From: an uncultured Planctomycetota bacterium
Lineage (GTDB): Bacteria; Planctomycetota; Phycisphaerae; UBA1845; Fen-1342
Assembly (NCBI GenBank): GCA_900696525.1
Contig: CAADGL010000004.1
Coordinates: forward strand, 96,471-133,013
Reading direction: 5' to 3'
Length of the DNA: 36,543 bases
In this document: piece by piece, positions 25,685-33,023 of the stretch
How the letters are laid out: the number at the start of each line of letters is the position of its first letter
Numbering within the stretch: position 1 is the stretch's first letter
Position numbers and translations under genes: made by a program
The notes under the pieces: model-generated
What the model was told of the DNA's origin: nothing
Databases searched by the model: none
What the model saw: the letters and a program-made list of their open reading frames with translations, nothing else

Positions 25685-26113
25685 TCACACTCCTTTTGCC
25701 GCACAGACGGCCAGAACGGCCGTCACGACAATGACCGCCAGAATCACCGGACCGTGCAATCCGATCACCCTTTTCGAAAACGCTACCTGAGCCAGACCGG
25801 CCACTTCCCCGTCATACTTGGTGGTATTCATACAGTAAAGGTCGTTGTCCAACTCGCCGCGCCGCACCGCGTCATGCAGCTTCCGAAACAGCCTTTCCTG
25901 GCGCAGGTAGTATGCGTCAAGCCACCAGAACGACAAAGACGGCAACAGGCCGAGGGCGGCGAATGCCCAATTGCCGCCAGCGGCGACAAGCGCGAAAAGA
26001 CCGGCAACCAGCGTTACGGACCACCCTTTGAGAAGGAACGAGTTCCCCGCCAACCGGTTGATGACGCCCTGCACCAACTCGATATGCTTCGTCAACTTTT
26101 CGTCGCGATCCAT
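25685..26113 (-). CDS. Small membrane protein paired with the TIR-like gene
   Basis: This gene encodes 142 residues. The N-terminal amphipathic start (MDRDEKLTKHIELVQGVINR) leads to two membrane segments at about 28-65 (GWSVTLVAGLFALVAAGGNW and FAALGLLPSLSFWWLDAYYL). Then comes a cytoplasmic loop with YLRQERLFRKLHD and a last segment near 118-138 (GPVILAVIVVTAVLAVCAAK). I recall the same pair of genes, this membrane protein followed by a DUF1863 protein, in other bacteria. A role as a membrane-disrupting effector switched on by the TIR product is a reasonable hypothesis. It starts 33 bases after gene B ends. Confidence 0.72.
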   Translation of the reverse strand: MDRDEKLTKHIELVQGVINRLAGNSFLLKGWSVTLVAGLFALVAAGGNWAFAALGLLPSLSFWWLDAYYLRQERLFRKLHDAVRRGELDNDLYCMNTTKYDGEVAGLAQVAFSKRVIGLHGPVILAVIVVTAVLAVCAAKGV

Positions 26114-26146
26114 CCGACACCGACCATTCGTCTACCACGGCGTGCG

Positions 26147-26893
26147 TTACGCCCCGATCGTCGCGCTGACCGTCGCGCTCCACGGCCCTTGCTCGCCGCG
26201 CGAGTTGATCCAGCGCAGCATGTAGTGGGCGATCTTGTTGCCCTGCGCGCCATCGTAGTCGCGCGTGTAAGGCGCTCGCGTATCGACCGCGAGAAACGTC
26301 AGTTCGCCCGGATCGACCGGCGGCGGGCCGTCCACTTTGACCCAGATTTCCGCGCCGATCACGCCGGCCGGCTTCGCGCGCCGCGTCGGCGTGGACTCGT
26401 CCGTGAAGTCGATGGTGTGCTGCAAGCGCTGCGATGCGTCGACGGTCGCGACCGGGCGTGTCGTCGGCGGGCCGACGGGCGACGGCTCCTTGTCGGGCAC
26501 GGTGATCCCGAGCGCAGCGCGCTCGGTGTCGTCCACGCTGGGCGACGCCTGCAAGCGCCGCACCAGCGGCCGCACGGCCTGCTCGACGGCCACGCGGGCC
26601 GCGTCCTTGCCTTCGCGGGCCGAGACGGCGGCGGCAGCGGCGGCGATGTGGGCCGGATACTTCGTATTCCACGTCGTCTGTGCGGTCGTGACCGGCGTCA
26701 TGTCGCCCGGGACCAGCCCCAGCCCCGCCAGGTTCGCGTTCGCGTACGTGACGAAGTTGCTCAGCCAGCCGTTGACCTCGGCGTCGCCGCGCGGGATGTA
26801 ATCATTCGCCATCGGAGCACCTGCCTTTCGACCGCGGCGGCCTCCGCCGCCCTTGTGAGCCTTCTGAGCCGGAACCGGCGTCGGATCGGGCAT
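26147..26893 (-). CDS. Prophage gene B: conserved structural-region protein with basic Gly-rich N-terminus
   Basis: This gene encodes 248 residues from the ATG at 26893 ([20 protein letters not shown]), with GGAGG eight bases upstream. An internal start at [10 protein letters not shown] (26812) would give the 221-residue form. Comparison with the left copy shows mainly silent changes in the extra stretch, which supports the longer form. The middle part is rich in Ala and probably helical (AHIAAAAAAVSAREGKDAAR). The C-terminus KIAHYMLRWINSRGEQGPWS reads like a fibronectin-type strand pattern. I associate it with planctomycete prophages but know no function. It separates two cargo blocks. Its leader is the 21-bp array. 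Confidence 0.78.
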   Translation of the reverse strand: MPDPTPVPAQKAHKGGGGRRGRKAGAPMANDYIPRGDAEVNGWLSNFVTYANANLAGLGLVPGDMTPVTTAQTTWNTKYPAHIAAAAAAVSAREGKDAARVAVEQAVRPLVRRLQASPSVDDTERAALGITVPDKEPSPVGPPTTRPVATVDASQRLQHTIDFTDESTPTRRAKPAGVIGAEIWVKVDGPPPVDPGELTFLAVDTRAPYTRDYDGAQGNKIAHYMLRWINSRGEQGPWSATVSATIGA

Positions 26894-26896
26894 TCC

Positions 26897-27106
26897 GGGA
26901 ACCTCCACGACTCCGCCGCAGACCGGCCCGTCAGTGCCGGGCCATTATCCGGCCGCTGCGGGGATATATCCAGCCCCGCCGGGGATCCTACGGCCGTGTC
27001 GAGGGCATCCCCGGACGGTCTGGGGACAGGCACGGGCGGGCTTGGCCTTGGCACGGCGGGGCCGTGGAACGGCCGCTACGGGCCGGGAGAGGCCCCAGCC
27101 AAGGCC
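26897..27106. repeat. Tandem array with a strict 21-bp period, ten units (right copy)
   Basis: Ten blocks of 21 bp begin at 26897, 26918, 26939, 26960, 26981, 27002, 27023, 27044, 27065 and 27086. Units 3 and 4 align with units 1 and 2 of the left array (shared ATTATCCG and ATCCAGCCC), and unit 6 aligns with left unit 8 (GGGCATCCCCGGA). The plus-strand heptapeptides include GTGTGGL and GLGTAGP. The first unit carries the ribosome-binding GGAGG of gene B on the minus strand. The array therefore sits in the leader between gene B and the divergent restriction gene. The stretch 27107-27205 shows nothing else. Confidence 0.85.
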
Positions 27107-27205
27107 GGAAAGCCGCGCAAGCCCCATCGCATGCCATGAACCGGTTCGGTTCAGGCCGTCTTGATCCGCTGGCAGCTCGGCGACCTTCGCCCTACCCTAC
27201 GCCCC

Positions 27206-27865
27206 ATGGCGGAATCCGATGCAGAACTCGCAGCATGTCGGCCTGCCCGATTAGACACCGGGAGATTCAACGCGACTGCTGTCATTCCCTACGGCTGTAG
27301 GGTCGCGCACATCTGCGCCGCGATGAACGACTTCCTGGACTTCTTGGGGTTCATCAACCAGCAGCTCAATACGAAGGGCATTCCGCGACTGGAATCGTTC
27401 CTTATGCCGGCGAACTTCAGCAGCATTGTCGGCGAGTTTATGAGCGCGAGCATCCCGAAGCATTGCCCAACGCTCGCCAAGAACCGCTACCACAACGGCC
27501 ACCCCGACCTGCTACCGAAGGGCATGTATCCGGGCGATTCGCAGTTGCACGCCCCGGAAGGAATCGAGATCAAAGGCTCGCGCTACCTGAGCGGCTGGCA
27601 GGGGCATAACGCGGAAGATGTGTGGCTGATGGTCTTTGTGTTCGATGCGAACCGCGTCACCGATGTTAATCGCGGTCTTCCGCCGAGGCCCTTCCGATTC
27701 CTCAAAGTCGTTGGCGCGAAACTGTCGGTAGACGATTGGCAGTTCTCGGGGCGATCCGAGACCAGCCGTCGAACGATTACTGCCAGCGTGAAGCCATCTG
27801 GCTTTGCCAAGATGGAGGCAAACTGGATCTATCGTGCAGCGGATTCCGGCGCGGCCGAGGCATGA
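27206..27865 (+). CDS. Putative type II restriction endonuclease (PD-(D/E)XK)
   Basis: This gene encodes 219 residues from the ATG at 27206. An ATG at 27323 would remove FNATAVIPYGCRVAHI, which looks like part of the family. The nuclease motif is seen as GHPDLLPKG with Asp101 and GIEIKGSR with Glu121 and Lys123, giving PD-x(19)-E-x-K. SGWQGHNAEDVWLMVFVFDA follows. The gene converges on a DNA methyltransferase and overlaps it by 37 bases at the 3' ends. This is typical of compact restriction-modification pairs. No ribosome-binding site is obvious, which may limit its expression. The recognition sequence cannot be read from this. Confidence 0.72.
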   Translation: MAESDAELAACRPARLDTGRFNATAVIPYGCRVAHICAAMNDFLDFLGFINQQLNTKGIPRLESFLMPANFSSIVGEFMSASIPKHCPTLAKNRYHNGHPDLLPKGMYPGDSQLHAPEGIEIKGSRYLSGWQGHNAEDVWLMVFVFDANRVTDVNRGLPPRPFRFLKVVGAKLSVDDWQFSGRSETSRRTITASVKPSGFAKMEANWIYRAADSGAAEA

Positions 27866-28809
27866 AAGAGCAACTCCCTCGCGTGCGCACCGACAATTCC
27901 GTCCGTGTGCGGAATCTGCAAGCTTGCCAGACGCGCGACCGCGTTCCGCGCTAGCTCATAGAACGTTTCATCTCGTTCCACGCCCATCGCGCTCACTCCG
28001 ACAGCATTGGCGGCCGCGATCGTTGAACCTGCGCCCATGAAAGGATCAACGATGATCCCTTGCCCCAACGGCAGCGCGGCGTACACCAATCGTCGCATGA
28101 GTGACTGCGGTTTGAGGCTTGGGTGATTTGCGATGTCCCGCTCTAATCGTGGTGTGCGTTCGCTCAGAATCACATCCTCGAACGGCTTGTCGTTCAGGTA
28201 GCGGCGCAGGCCGCCCGTCTGAAACTCGCGCAGACAGTCACTCACGCGCATGCCTTGTCGCAACGGCTTGCGGAGGATGCCCCATGGTTCGTAACAGCCC
28301 TTTGCCATCGAGCAGACAGTGCTGAATTCTGTCTCTGCATTCTTCGGTCGATCTCCTCCGCGCAGAGTGCGGACGAGCCGGATCAATTCGCCCCGAAACT
28401 CCAGGCCGCTTTCCACAAGGGCACCAAACACCAATTGCGAGACGAAGGCATTCGTCGCGATGAACACGTGCCCGCCTGGGCGCAGCGCATTCACGACAAG
28501 CGATCCCCATTCGACAAAGAAGGCCCGCAGGCGCGACCGTTCGGCTGCGTCCAAGGCCGTGAAGCGAGGAAGTGGCTGGCGATTGCTTCCGTCGAACGAT
28601 GGCGGGATTCTCCAGATTCCCCCCGTTCCGTTCGCTCGCTTTTCCAATTGATCGCTGTCGTACTCCTTTACGCCGTAGGGCGGGTCGGTCACAACCGCGT
28701 GGATGGTGTCGGTCGGAATGCGCCGTAGCCATTCGAAGCAGTCCGCGTGGATGAGGCGCGATGCGCCAATCTCAGCGTTGGGAAAGTCGAACGTGAATCG
28801 ATCTGTCAT
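27829..28809 (-). CDS. DNA methyltransferase of a type II restriction-modification system (beta class)
   Basis: This gene encodes 326 residues from the ATG at 28809 (MTDRFTFDFP), which has GAGGAAG upstream. An ATG at 28833 adds eight basic residues. The catalytic motif IV, VTDPPYGVKEY, comes first (near residues 41-51) and the SAM-binding motif I, VDPFMGAGST, last (near 255-263), the order of beta-class enzymes. DPPY favours N6-adenine over N4-cytosine methylation. HPSLKPQSLMRRLVYA is motif X-like. It protects DNA from the neighbouring nuclease. It lies downstream of a small HTH gene, with a perfect palindrome between them. Confidence 0.88.
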   Translation of the reverse strand: MTDRFTFDFPNAEIGASRLIHADCFEWLRRIPTDTIHAVVTDPPYGVKEYDSDQLEKRANGTGGIWRIPPSFDGSNRQPLPRFTALDAAERSRLRAFFVEWGSLVVNALRPGGHVFIATNAFVSQLVFGALVESGLEFRGELIRLVRTLRGGDRPKNAETEFSTVCSMAKGCYEPWGILRKPLRQGMRVSDCLREFQTGGLRRYLNDKPFEDVILSERTPRLERDIANHPSLKPQSLMRRLVYAALPLGQGIIVDPFMGAGSTIAAANAVGVSAMGVERDETFYELARNAVARLASLQIPHTDGIVGAHARELLFHASAAPESAAR

Positions 28810-28840
28810 TCTCTTGATCTTCCTCGTTGTCATGCCACGA

Positions 28841-28866
28841 GACTAGTCCCTCAGTCGGGACTAGTC
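28841..28866. promoter_or_regulatory. Perfect 10-bp inverted repeat, putative operator
   Basis: GACTAGTCCC at 28841-28850 and GGGACTAGTC at 28857-28866 are exact inverse copies separated by six bases. The element overlaps the stop of the small HTH gene and lies about 32 bases upstream of the methyltransferase start at 28809. No T-run follows on the minus strand, so a terminator is unlikely. It is a natural binding site for a dimer of the HTH protein or a C-protein-like control site. Confidence 0.72.
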
Positions 28867-29071
28867 AAGCGCCTTTTTCGTCGGGTTTCAGGACGAGGCC
28901 AAGCGACTTACAGAGCCGTTCGAGGTTGCGGCTTGATAGGTCGCGCTTGCCCGCCAAAAAGTCGTACACGGCAGTCTTGCTCACACCGCTCTCTTGGACG
29001 AGTCGGTACTGCGTCCATTTCCTTCGATCGAGCTGGGCGATGATGGCTTCACGGAACATCAATCGTGGCAT
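28865..29071 (-). CDS. Small HTH regulator, C-protein-like (XRE type)
   Basis: This gene encodes 68 residues. The XRE helix-turn-helix fills the protein: AIIAQLDRRKWTQYRLVQES, then GVSKTAVYDFLAGKRDLSSR and NLERLCKSLGLVLKP. Controller proteins of restriction-modification systems have this size and layout and sit ahead of the methyltransferase or nuclease gene, as here. The ATG shares a base with the stop of gene A (TAATG), and an ATG at 29059 is also possible. The palindrome at its end is the likely target. It could instead be an ordinary phage regulator. Confidence 0.8.
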   Translation of the reverse strand: MPRLMFREAIIAQLDRRKWTQYRLVQESGVSKTAVYDFLAGKRDLSSRNLERLCKSLGLVLKPDEKGA

Positions 29072-29481
29072 TATACCGCAATCCGGGTGTCATCCCCCAA
29101 CCGCGAAGCGGGGACCATGGCGGACTGCTTGCGCGGAATCCCGCCCGCGCCCTGCTCCTCGAGGTTGAATATGTTGTTGTAGGCCACGCCGCCGCCGGTG
29201 TCGAACGAAAAGACGCTCTCATTCGTCTGCGGGACCGTGCCGTACCGGACGATTCCTTCCCACAACATGTCGCCGACCGGCTGAATGCTGACGGTGTCGC
29301 GCGGCAGGAAAAGTAGGCCCGAGCCCCAGGGGTCGTACAGCGTGGGCGAGCCGGTAACGAGCGCGGCGCGGGCTTGCACGTCGTCATTCGTGCCACGGAT
29401 GGCGTAGCGCAGCTCGACCGACGGGCTGGTGCTCGTCGTGATGAGCCGGCTCTCGAACTTTTCGACGACTTCGACGGGCAC
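29071..29481 (-). CDS. Prophage gene A: tail-region protein, possibly altered at its C-terminus
   Basis: This gene encodes 136 residues. VEVVEKFESRLITTSTSPSV, then RYAIRGTNDDVQARAALVTG and YDPWGSGLLFLPRDTVSIQP, are followed by SVFSFDTGGG. The remnant at 1600-1725 shares SFDTGGG but then continues differently (AQHITQF, ARYAPPGQTAPNFKGAIG), the ending I expect for the family. Here the last 35 residues differ and the stop touches the HTH gene. The restriction cassette may have entered at this point and supplied a new ending. It starts 9 bases after the tape measure gene. Confidence 0.62.
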   Translation of the reverse strand: MPVEVVEKFESRLITTSTSPSVELRYAIRGTNDDVQARAALVTGSPTLYDPWGSGLLFLPRDTVSIQPVGDMLWEGIVRYGTVPQTNESVFSFDTGGGVAYNNIFNLEEQGAGGIPRKQSAMVPASRLGDDTRIAV

Positions 29482-29489
29482 GCGAGCTC

Positions 29490-31490
29490 CTATGCAAACT
29501 TCAGTCCGCCCGTGACCGCCGCATCGGCCAGGCGCTTTGTGTGCTTCGCGGTCTGCTCTGTCGCGCGGGCCGTTCGTTCGTCCGCATCGCCAGCGCCGAG
29601 TCCCTGCGCGGCCAGCGGATTGAATGTGCCGGCGACGGAGATTTTCTTGGCAACGAGATCGCCCAACCCCGCGAGCCGATCCTCAAGCCCGTCGAACGGG
29701 TCTTTGATCTTGCGGCGCGGCGGACCGCCGCCGGCGTCCGCGGCTTCACGCTTGGCCCGCGCCGCCGCGATCGCCTCGTCGAGCTGCTTGCGGGCGTCGG
29801 CCAGCGCCTTCTTGGTTTCCGCGACGCGCGAATCCGTGGCGCTGTCGAGCGCCGCCTGGGCTTCGTCGAACTGCTTTCCGATCTCGGTCAGCGTCGCTTC
29901 GTTGACTGCGGCCGACTGCTCGCGCTCGCGCTTGCGGCGATCCTCACGTTCCGTCAGCGCGCCCGCGCGACGCTGTTCGATGCCCGCGGCCGTGTCGGCG
30001 AAGTCTTGGTCGGCCATCTGCTTGGCGGCCGCCGCCTGCTCGTCGGTGAGGTCGCCGAACAAGTTCATGAGGTCGATCCAGCGCTTGGTGAGCCAGTTTT
30101 GCACGAGATGCCACGCCTCTTGCACGTCGCTGGTGAAGTTGGTCCAGGTCTTGGAGAGGAACGCGGTGGTCTCGATCCAGGCGACTTCGAGGGCGTGAAA
30201 AACCTGCTGCGCCAGGGCGAGCGCGCCAAACCACATTTTCTGGGCCGTACCGATGAAGAAGCGACGGGCCTCCAGCCAGGCCCGATTCAGCGCGGCGACG
30301 CCTTCCTGCCACGCTAACTTCAGTGCCAGCCAGAGGATCTGCGCCGCCAACGTGATGTCGCCGGCGGCCAGGGCGTCTGTGATTCCACCTATTACCTTAC
30401 TTATGGCGTCGCGCAGCCAGGCGAACTGCTCGCCGAGCCATGCCAGGGCGTCCGCACCGGCCCCGGTGTACACGAGAATCGCCGTTCCCAGCGCCGCGAC
30501 GGCTGTGATCGCCAGCCCGATCGGCGAGACCAGCGCGGCGATTGCGCCGCCGATCACGCCGAACGCGGTGCCGATGCCGGTCACGATCGTCGCCAAACCA
30601 CCAAGAGCCGCCCCGAGACCCGACACGAGGAATCCCAGCGCGACCAGCGCCACGCCAGCGGCGGCGACGCCGGCCGCAACCTGAAACACCGTGACGACGA
30701 TGGCCTTGTTCTGCTTGATCCATTCGCTGAATGCGACGACGGCGCGGGTTACTTTGCCCGCGAGTTCGGTAATGGTGGGCGCGAGCGCCGAACCGATTGA
30801 GAAGACGGCTTGCTTGATCACCTTCCAAAGCGTGTCCAGCGCGTCGGCCAGGACCGAAGCGTCCTTGGCCGCCTGCGTCGAGATCGTCAGACCGAGCGCC
30901 CGGGCCTGCTCCTGGAACTTCGCCAGCCCCTTCGCGCCGTCGGCGATCAGCGGCAGGAGGCGCGTGCCCGACTTCCCGAAGATCTCCATCGCGGCGGCCG
31001 CCCGTGCCGTCGGGTCTTGAATTTGACTGATCCGGTCTGCGAGCAGTTTGAACTGCTGCTCGGGCGAAAGTCCCTTGAGGTCTGCGACCGATAGACCGAG
31101 CTGCCCGAGCGCATCGGCGGCGCTCTTCGATCCGCTGACCGCTTCGGAGATGGTCTTTTGCATCTTCCGAAACCCGGTCTCGAGCGTCTCCATATCGGCG
31201 CCGGCGAGTTCCGCGGCAAATCCGAGCTCCGACAGCGTCTCGACGCTCACGCCGGTGCGTGCCGACATCTCGTCCAGCGAATCCCCCATGTCGGCGAACG
31301 TCTTCGCCGTGCCGAACAGCGCCGTGAGAGCTGCTCCGCCGATCGCGGTCAGCTTGGTCCCTACCGAGCGCAGCCCTTCACCGAAGGCTCTCAGCCGCTT
31401 TTCCGCGGCCTGCAGCCCCTTGGTCAGCTTGTCGGAAACGCCCAACTCGACGAACGCCCGGCCGGCGCGGATGCCCCTCGTGTCGGCCAT
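29490..31490 (-). CDS. Phage tail tape measure protein (TP901-type)
   Basis: This gene encodes 666 residues. The N-terminal half has the TP901 core: AEKRLRAFGEGLRSVGTKLT, MSARTGVSVETLSELGFAAE, EQQFKLLADRISQIQDPTAR and AMEIFGKSGTRLLPLIADGA. A hydrophobic Ala/Gly-rich stretch lies at about 260-350 and a long charged helical part near 490-580 (TEREDRRKREREQSAAVNEA). The protein sets tail length and helps DNA entry. A 666-residue measure implies a tail of roughly 100 nm, using about 0.15 nm per residue. A gp10-like gene lies 3 bases upstream and gene A downstream. Confidence 0.88.
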   Translation of the reverse strand: MADTRGIRAGRAFVELGVSDKLTKGLQAAEKRLRAFGEGLRSVGTKLTAIGGAALTALFGTAKTFADMGDSLDEMSARTGVSVETLSELGFAAELAGADMETLETGFRKMQKTISEAVSGSKSAADALGQLGLSVADLKGLSPEQQFKLLADRISQIQDPTARAAAAMEIFGKSGTRLLPLIADGAKGLAKFQEQARALGLTISTQAAKDASVLADALDTLWKVIKQAVFSIGSALAPTITELAGKVTRAVVAFSEWIKQNKAIVVTVFQVAAGVAAAGVALVALGFLVSGLGAALGGLATIVTGIGTAFGVIGGAIAALVSPIGLAITAVAALGTAILVYTGAGADALAWLGEQFAWLRDAISKVIGGITDALAAGDITLAAQILWLALKLAWQEGVAALNRAWLEARRFFIGTAQKMWFGALALAQQVFHALEVAWIETTAFLSKTWTNFTSDVQEAWHLVQNWLTKRWIDLMNLFGDLTDEQAAAAKQMADQDFADTAAGIEQRRAGALTEREDRRKREREQSAAVNEATLTEIGKQFDEAQAALDSATDSRVAETKKALADARKQLDEAIAAARAKREAADAGGGPPRRKIKDPFDGLEDRLAGLGDLVAKKISVAGTFNPLAAQGLGAGDADERTARATEQTAKHTKRLADAAVTGGLKFA

Positions 31491-31493
31491 GCG

Positions 31494-31931
31494 CTACCCT
31501 CCTCGGATCGACCCGGCCCACATGCGCGGCAGCTTCGGTCGCTCCTTCGCCAGCGCCGGCCCCATGTATGGGCGGGTTTCGACGCGGGCACGCTGCGTGA
31601 CGAAGCGGCCGCGTCGGCGCGTCTTTACCTTCGTCGAGCCGCCGAACTCCAGTACGTTCGGCGCTGTGCTTTTGCGGAAGCCCACCGGCCCGACGACGAC
31701 GCTGTCGCTGGCGCGGTCGTAGCCGAAGAAGATCAGCCGGCGCAGCGATCCCTCGTGCGAATGCGGCGGCTTGCCCGGCGGGGCGGGCCCCTTGCGCTTG
31801 CGGATGCTGTGCTTGGCGGTCGTGCGAATGAACGCGCCGCCTTGCGACAGCACGCGGCGCTTCGCATTGCCGACGGCACGAAGCACGGTTGCTCGATCGA
31901 AGAACAGATCCTTGATCTTGAAGTCGATCAC
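31494..31931 (-). CDS. HK97 gp10-like tail protein
   Basis: This gene encodes 145 residues from a GTG that overlaps the preceding stop (GTGA). GGAFIRTTAKHSIRKRKGPA, then GKPPHSHEGSLRRLIFFGYD and VVVGPVGFRKSTAPNVLEFG, resemble the HK97 gp10-like family. ETRPYMGPALAKERPKLPRM gives the R-P-F/Y-M ending usual for it. Members join head and tail or complete the tail. The strongly basic middle is typical. Confidence 0.75.
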   Translation of the reverse strand: MIDFKIKDLFFDRATVLRAVGNAKRRVLSQGGAFIRTTAKHSIRKRKGPAPPGKPPHSHEGSLRRLIFFGYDRASDSVVVGPVGFRKSTAPNVLEFGGSTKVKTRRRGRFVTQRARVETRPYMGPALAKERPKLPRMWAGSIRGG

Positions 31932-32338
31932 GTGGACGTTCCGTTGGCTTTTGGCAGCTGGCAGCGGATTCGGGCCATCTCGCGACGGTGACTGAGCATG
32001 AGTGCGAGGATCAGCGTGAGTGTGACGACCAATGTCGCGCCGACGCCGAATTCGCTGCGATAGCCGGTCACATCGCGACCGACGCCAGTCGCCTCAATGT
32101 GCGCGGCGAGCGTGGTTTCGACCGCCGTCTCGATCTGGTTGCTGAGTTCCGCCTTCACGCCGGCGACGACCTGGCCGCTGAGCTGCTGGACGTCGACGGC
32201 GTCCGCGTTGCCGGACGGCTGCGACGCGGGCGGCAGAGAACTCGCCGGCGACAGCTCGAGGCGCGGCTGGGACGTGCTCGCGGCACATCCCAGCAGCGCG
32301 CCCGACAGCGCCGCCGCGATGATCAATCGCGCGGACAT
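31928..32338 (-). CDS. Lipoprotein with a C-terminal membrane segment, spanin-like
   Basis: This gene encodes 136 residues from the ATG at 32338. MSARLIIAAALSGALLGC is a signal with lipobox LLGC. The C-terminus has one membrane segment, FGVGATLVVTLTLILALMLS, followed by the basic HRREMARIRCQ. The middle is a helical linker (SGQVVAGVKAELSNQIETAV). An outer-membrane lipid anchor plus an inner-membrane helix in one small protein is the layout of unimolecular spanins, which fuse the two membranes in phage lysis. No endolysin or holin is visible nearby, so this stays a hypothesis. Confidence 0.6.
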   Translation of the reverse strand: MSARLIIAAALSGALLGCAASTSQPRLELSPASSLPPASQPSGNADAVDVQQLSGQVVAGVKAELSNQIETAVETTLAAHIEATGVGRDVTGYRSEFGVGATLVVTLTLILALMLSHRREMARIRCQLPKANGTST

Positions 32339-32339
32339 G

Positions 32340-33002
32340 TCAGGGCCCCACGAGCTCGGCGGTGACCAGGCGGCCCCCGGGCGTAGCCGCAACGCCCGTG
32401 ACCTCGACATTCACCGTCTGACCGAGCTTGTCCGCAGCCCCCAGGACCACGACCAGCGTTCCGTCTTCGAGTCGCGAGAAGCCCTTGTTCTCGTCGCGAT
32501 CGACGTCGTAAATGTGCAGCGAAATCGTCGAAGGGCGCGTGGCAGGCACTTGCGGCTGCGCAGCACCTGGCTGTGGCGCTGGACGATCCGCTTTGTCACC
32601 CACCGCGTCGGATGGCTTCGCTCCGTCTCCGGCGTTGTCCTTCGCGTGCGGGCTGCTCTCGGTCTCCTCGCTGCTCACGCTGCTGATCTGCAGCTGGCCG
32701 GCGACGCCCTCGACGCCCACACTGGCGCGGCCCTCGATGCCGACGACCCACTTGCCCTCGAAGTTCACGACATAGGCGGGGTTGATACCCTGCGCACCGG
32801 CCTGGATCGTGAGGTGCTCGACGCCCTGTGCCAAGCCCTCCTTGACGGCCGGGATGATGGCCTGGTCGGCCAGCTTGGTCGCGAAGGCCTCGATCGGCGG
32901 CTGGGGATTGAGACTCGCGCAACCGAACAGGCAGCCGCCGAACAGCAGCGTGATCAGGTAGGGCGCGAAGCGCGCCAGCGATGTGACGGTAACAGCGTCC
33001 AT
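32340..33002 (-). CDS. Prophage lipoprotein of unknown function
   Basis: This gene encodes 220 residues. The hydrophobic stretch ending LFGGCLFGC contains a lipobox (LFGC, Cys28). The domain IEAFATKLADQAIIPAVKEG, then INPAYVVNFEGKWVVGIEGR, is followed by a Pro/Ala/Gln-rich linker. A C-terminal beta domain follows (TISLHIYDVDRDENKGFSRL, TVNVEVTGVAATPGGRLVTA). A family name is not recognised. It lies one base before the spanin-like gene and 21 bases behind the chaperone extension. The two lipoproteins may be one module. Confidence 0.68.
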   Translation of the reverse strand: MDAVTVTSLARFAPYLITLLFGGCLFGCASLNPQPPIEAFATKLADQAIIPAVKEGLAQGVEHLTIQAGAQGINPAYVVNFEGKWVVGIEGRASVGVEGVAGQLQISSVSSEETESSPHAKDNAGDGAKPSDAVGDKADRPAPQPGAAQPQVPATRPSTISLHIYDVDRDENKGFSRLEDGTLVVVLGAADKLGQTVNVEVTGVAATPGGRLVTAELVGP

Positions 33003-33023
33003 TGCAGTTCCTCCGTGAACTTT

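Noticed and set aside
25181..27139. 652-residue plus-strand open frame
   Set aside because: It lies opposite the TIR, membrane and gene B genes. Its composition (Arg, His, Asp runs) is that of an antisense shadow in GC-rich DNA.
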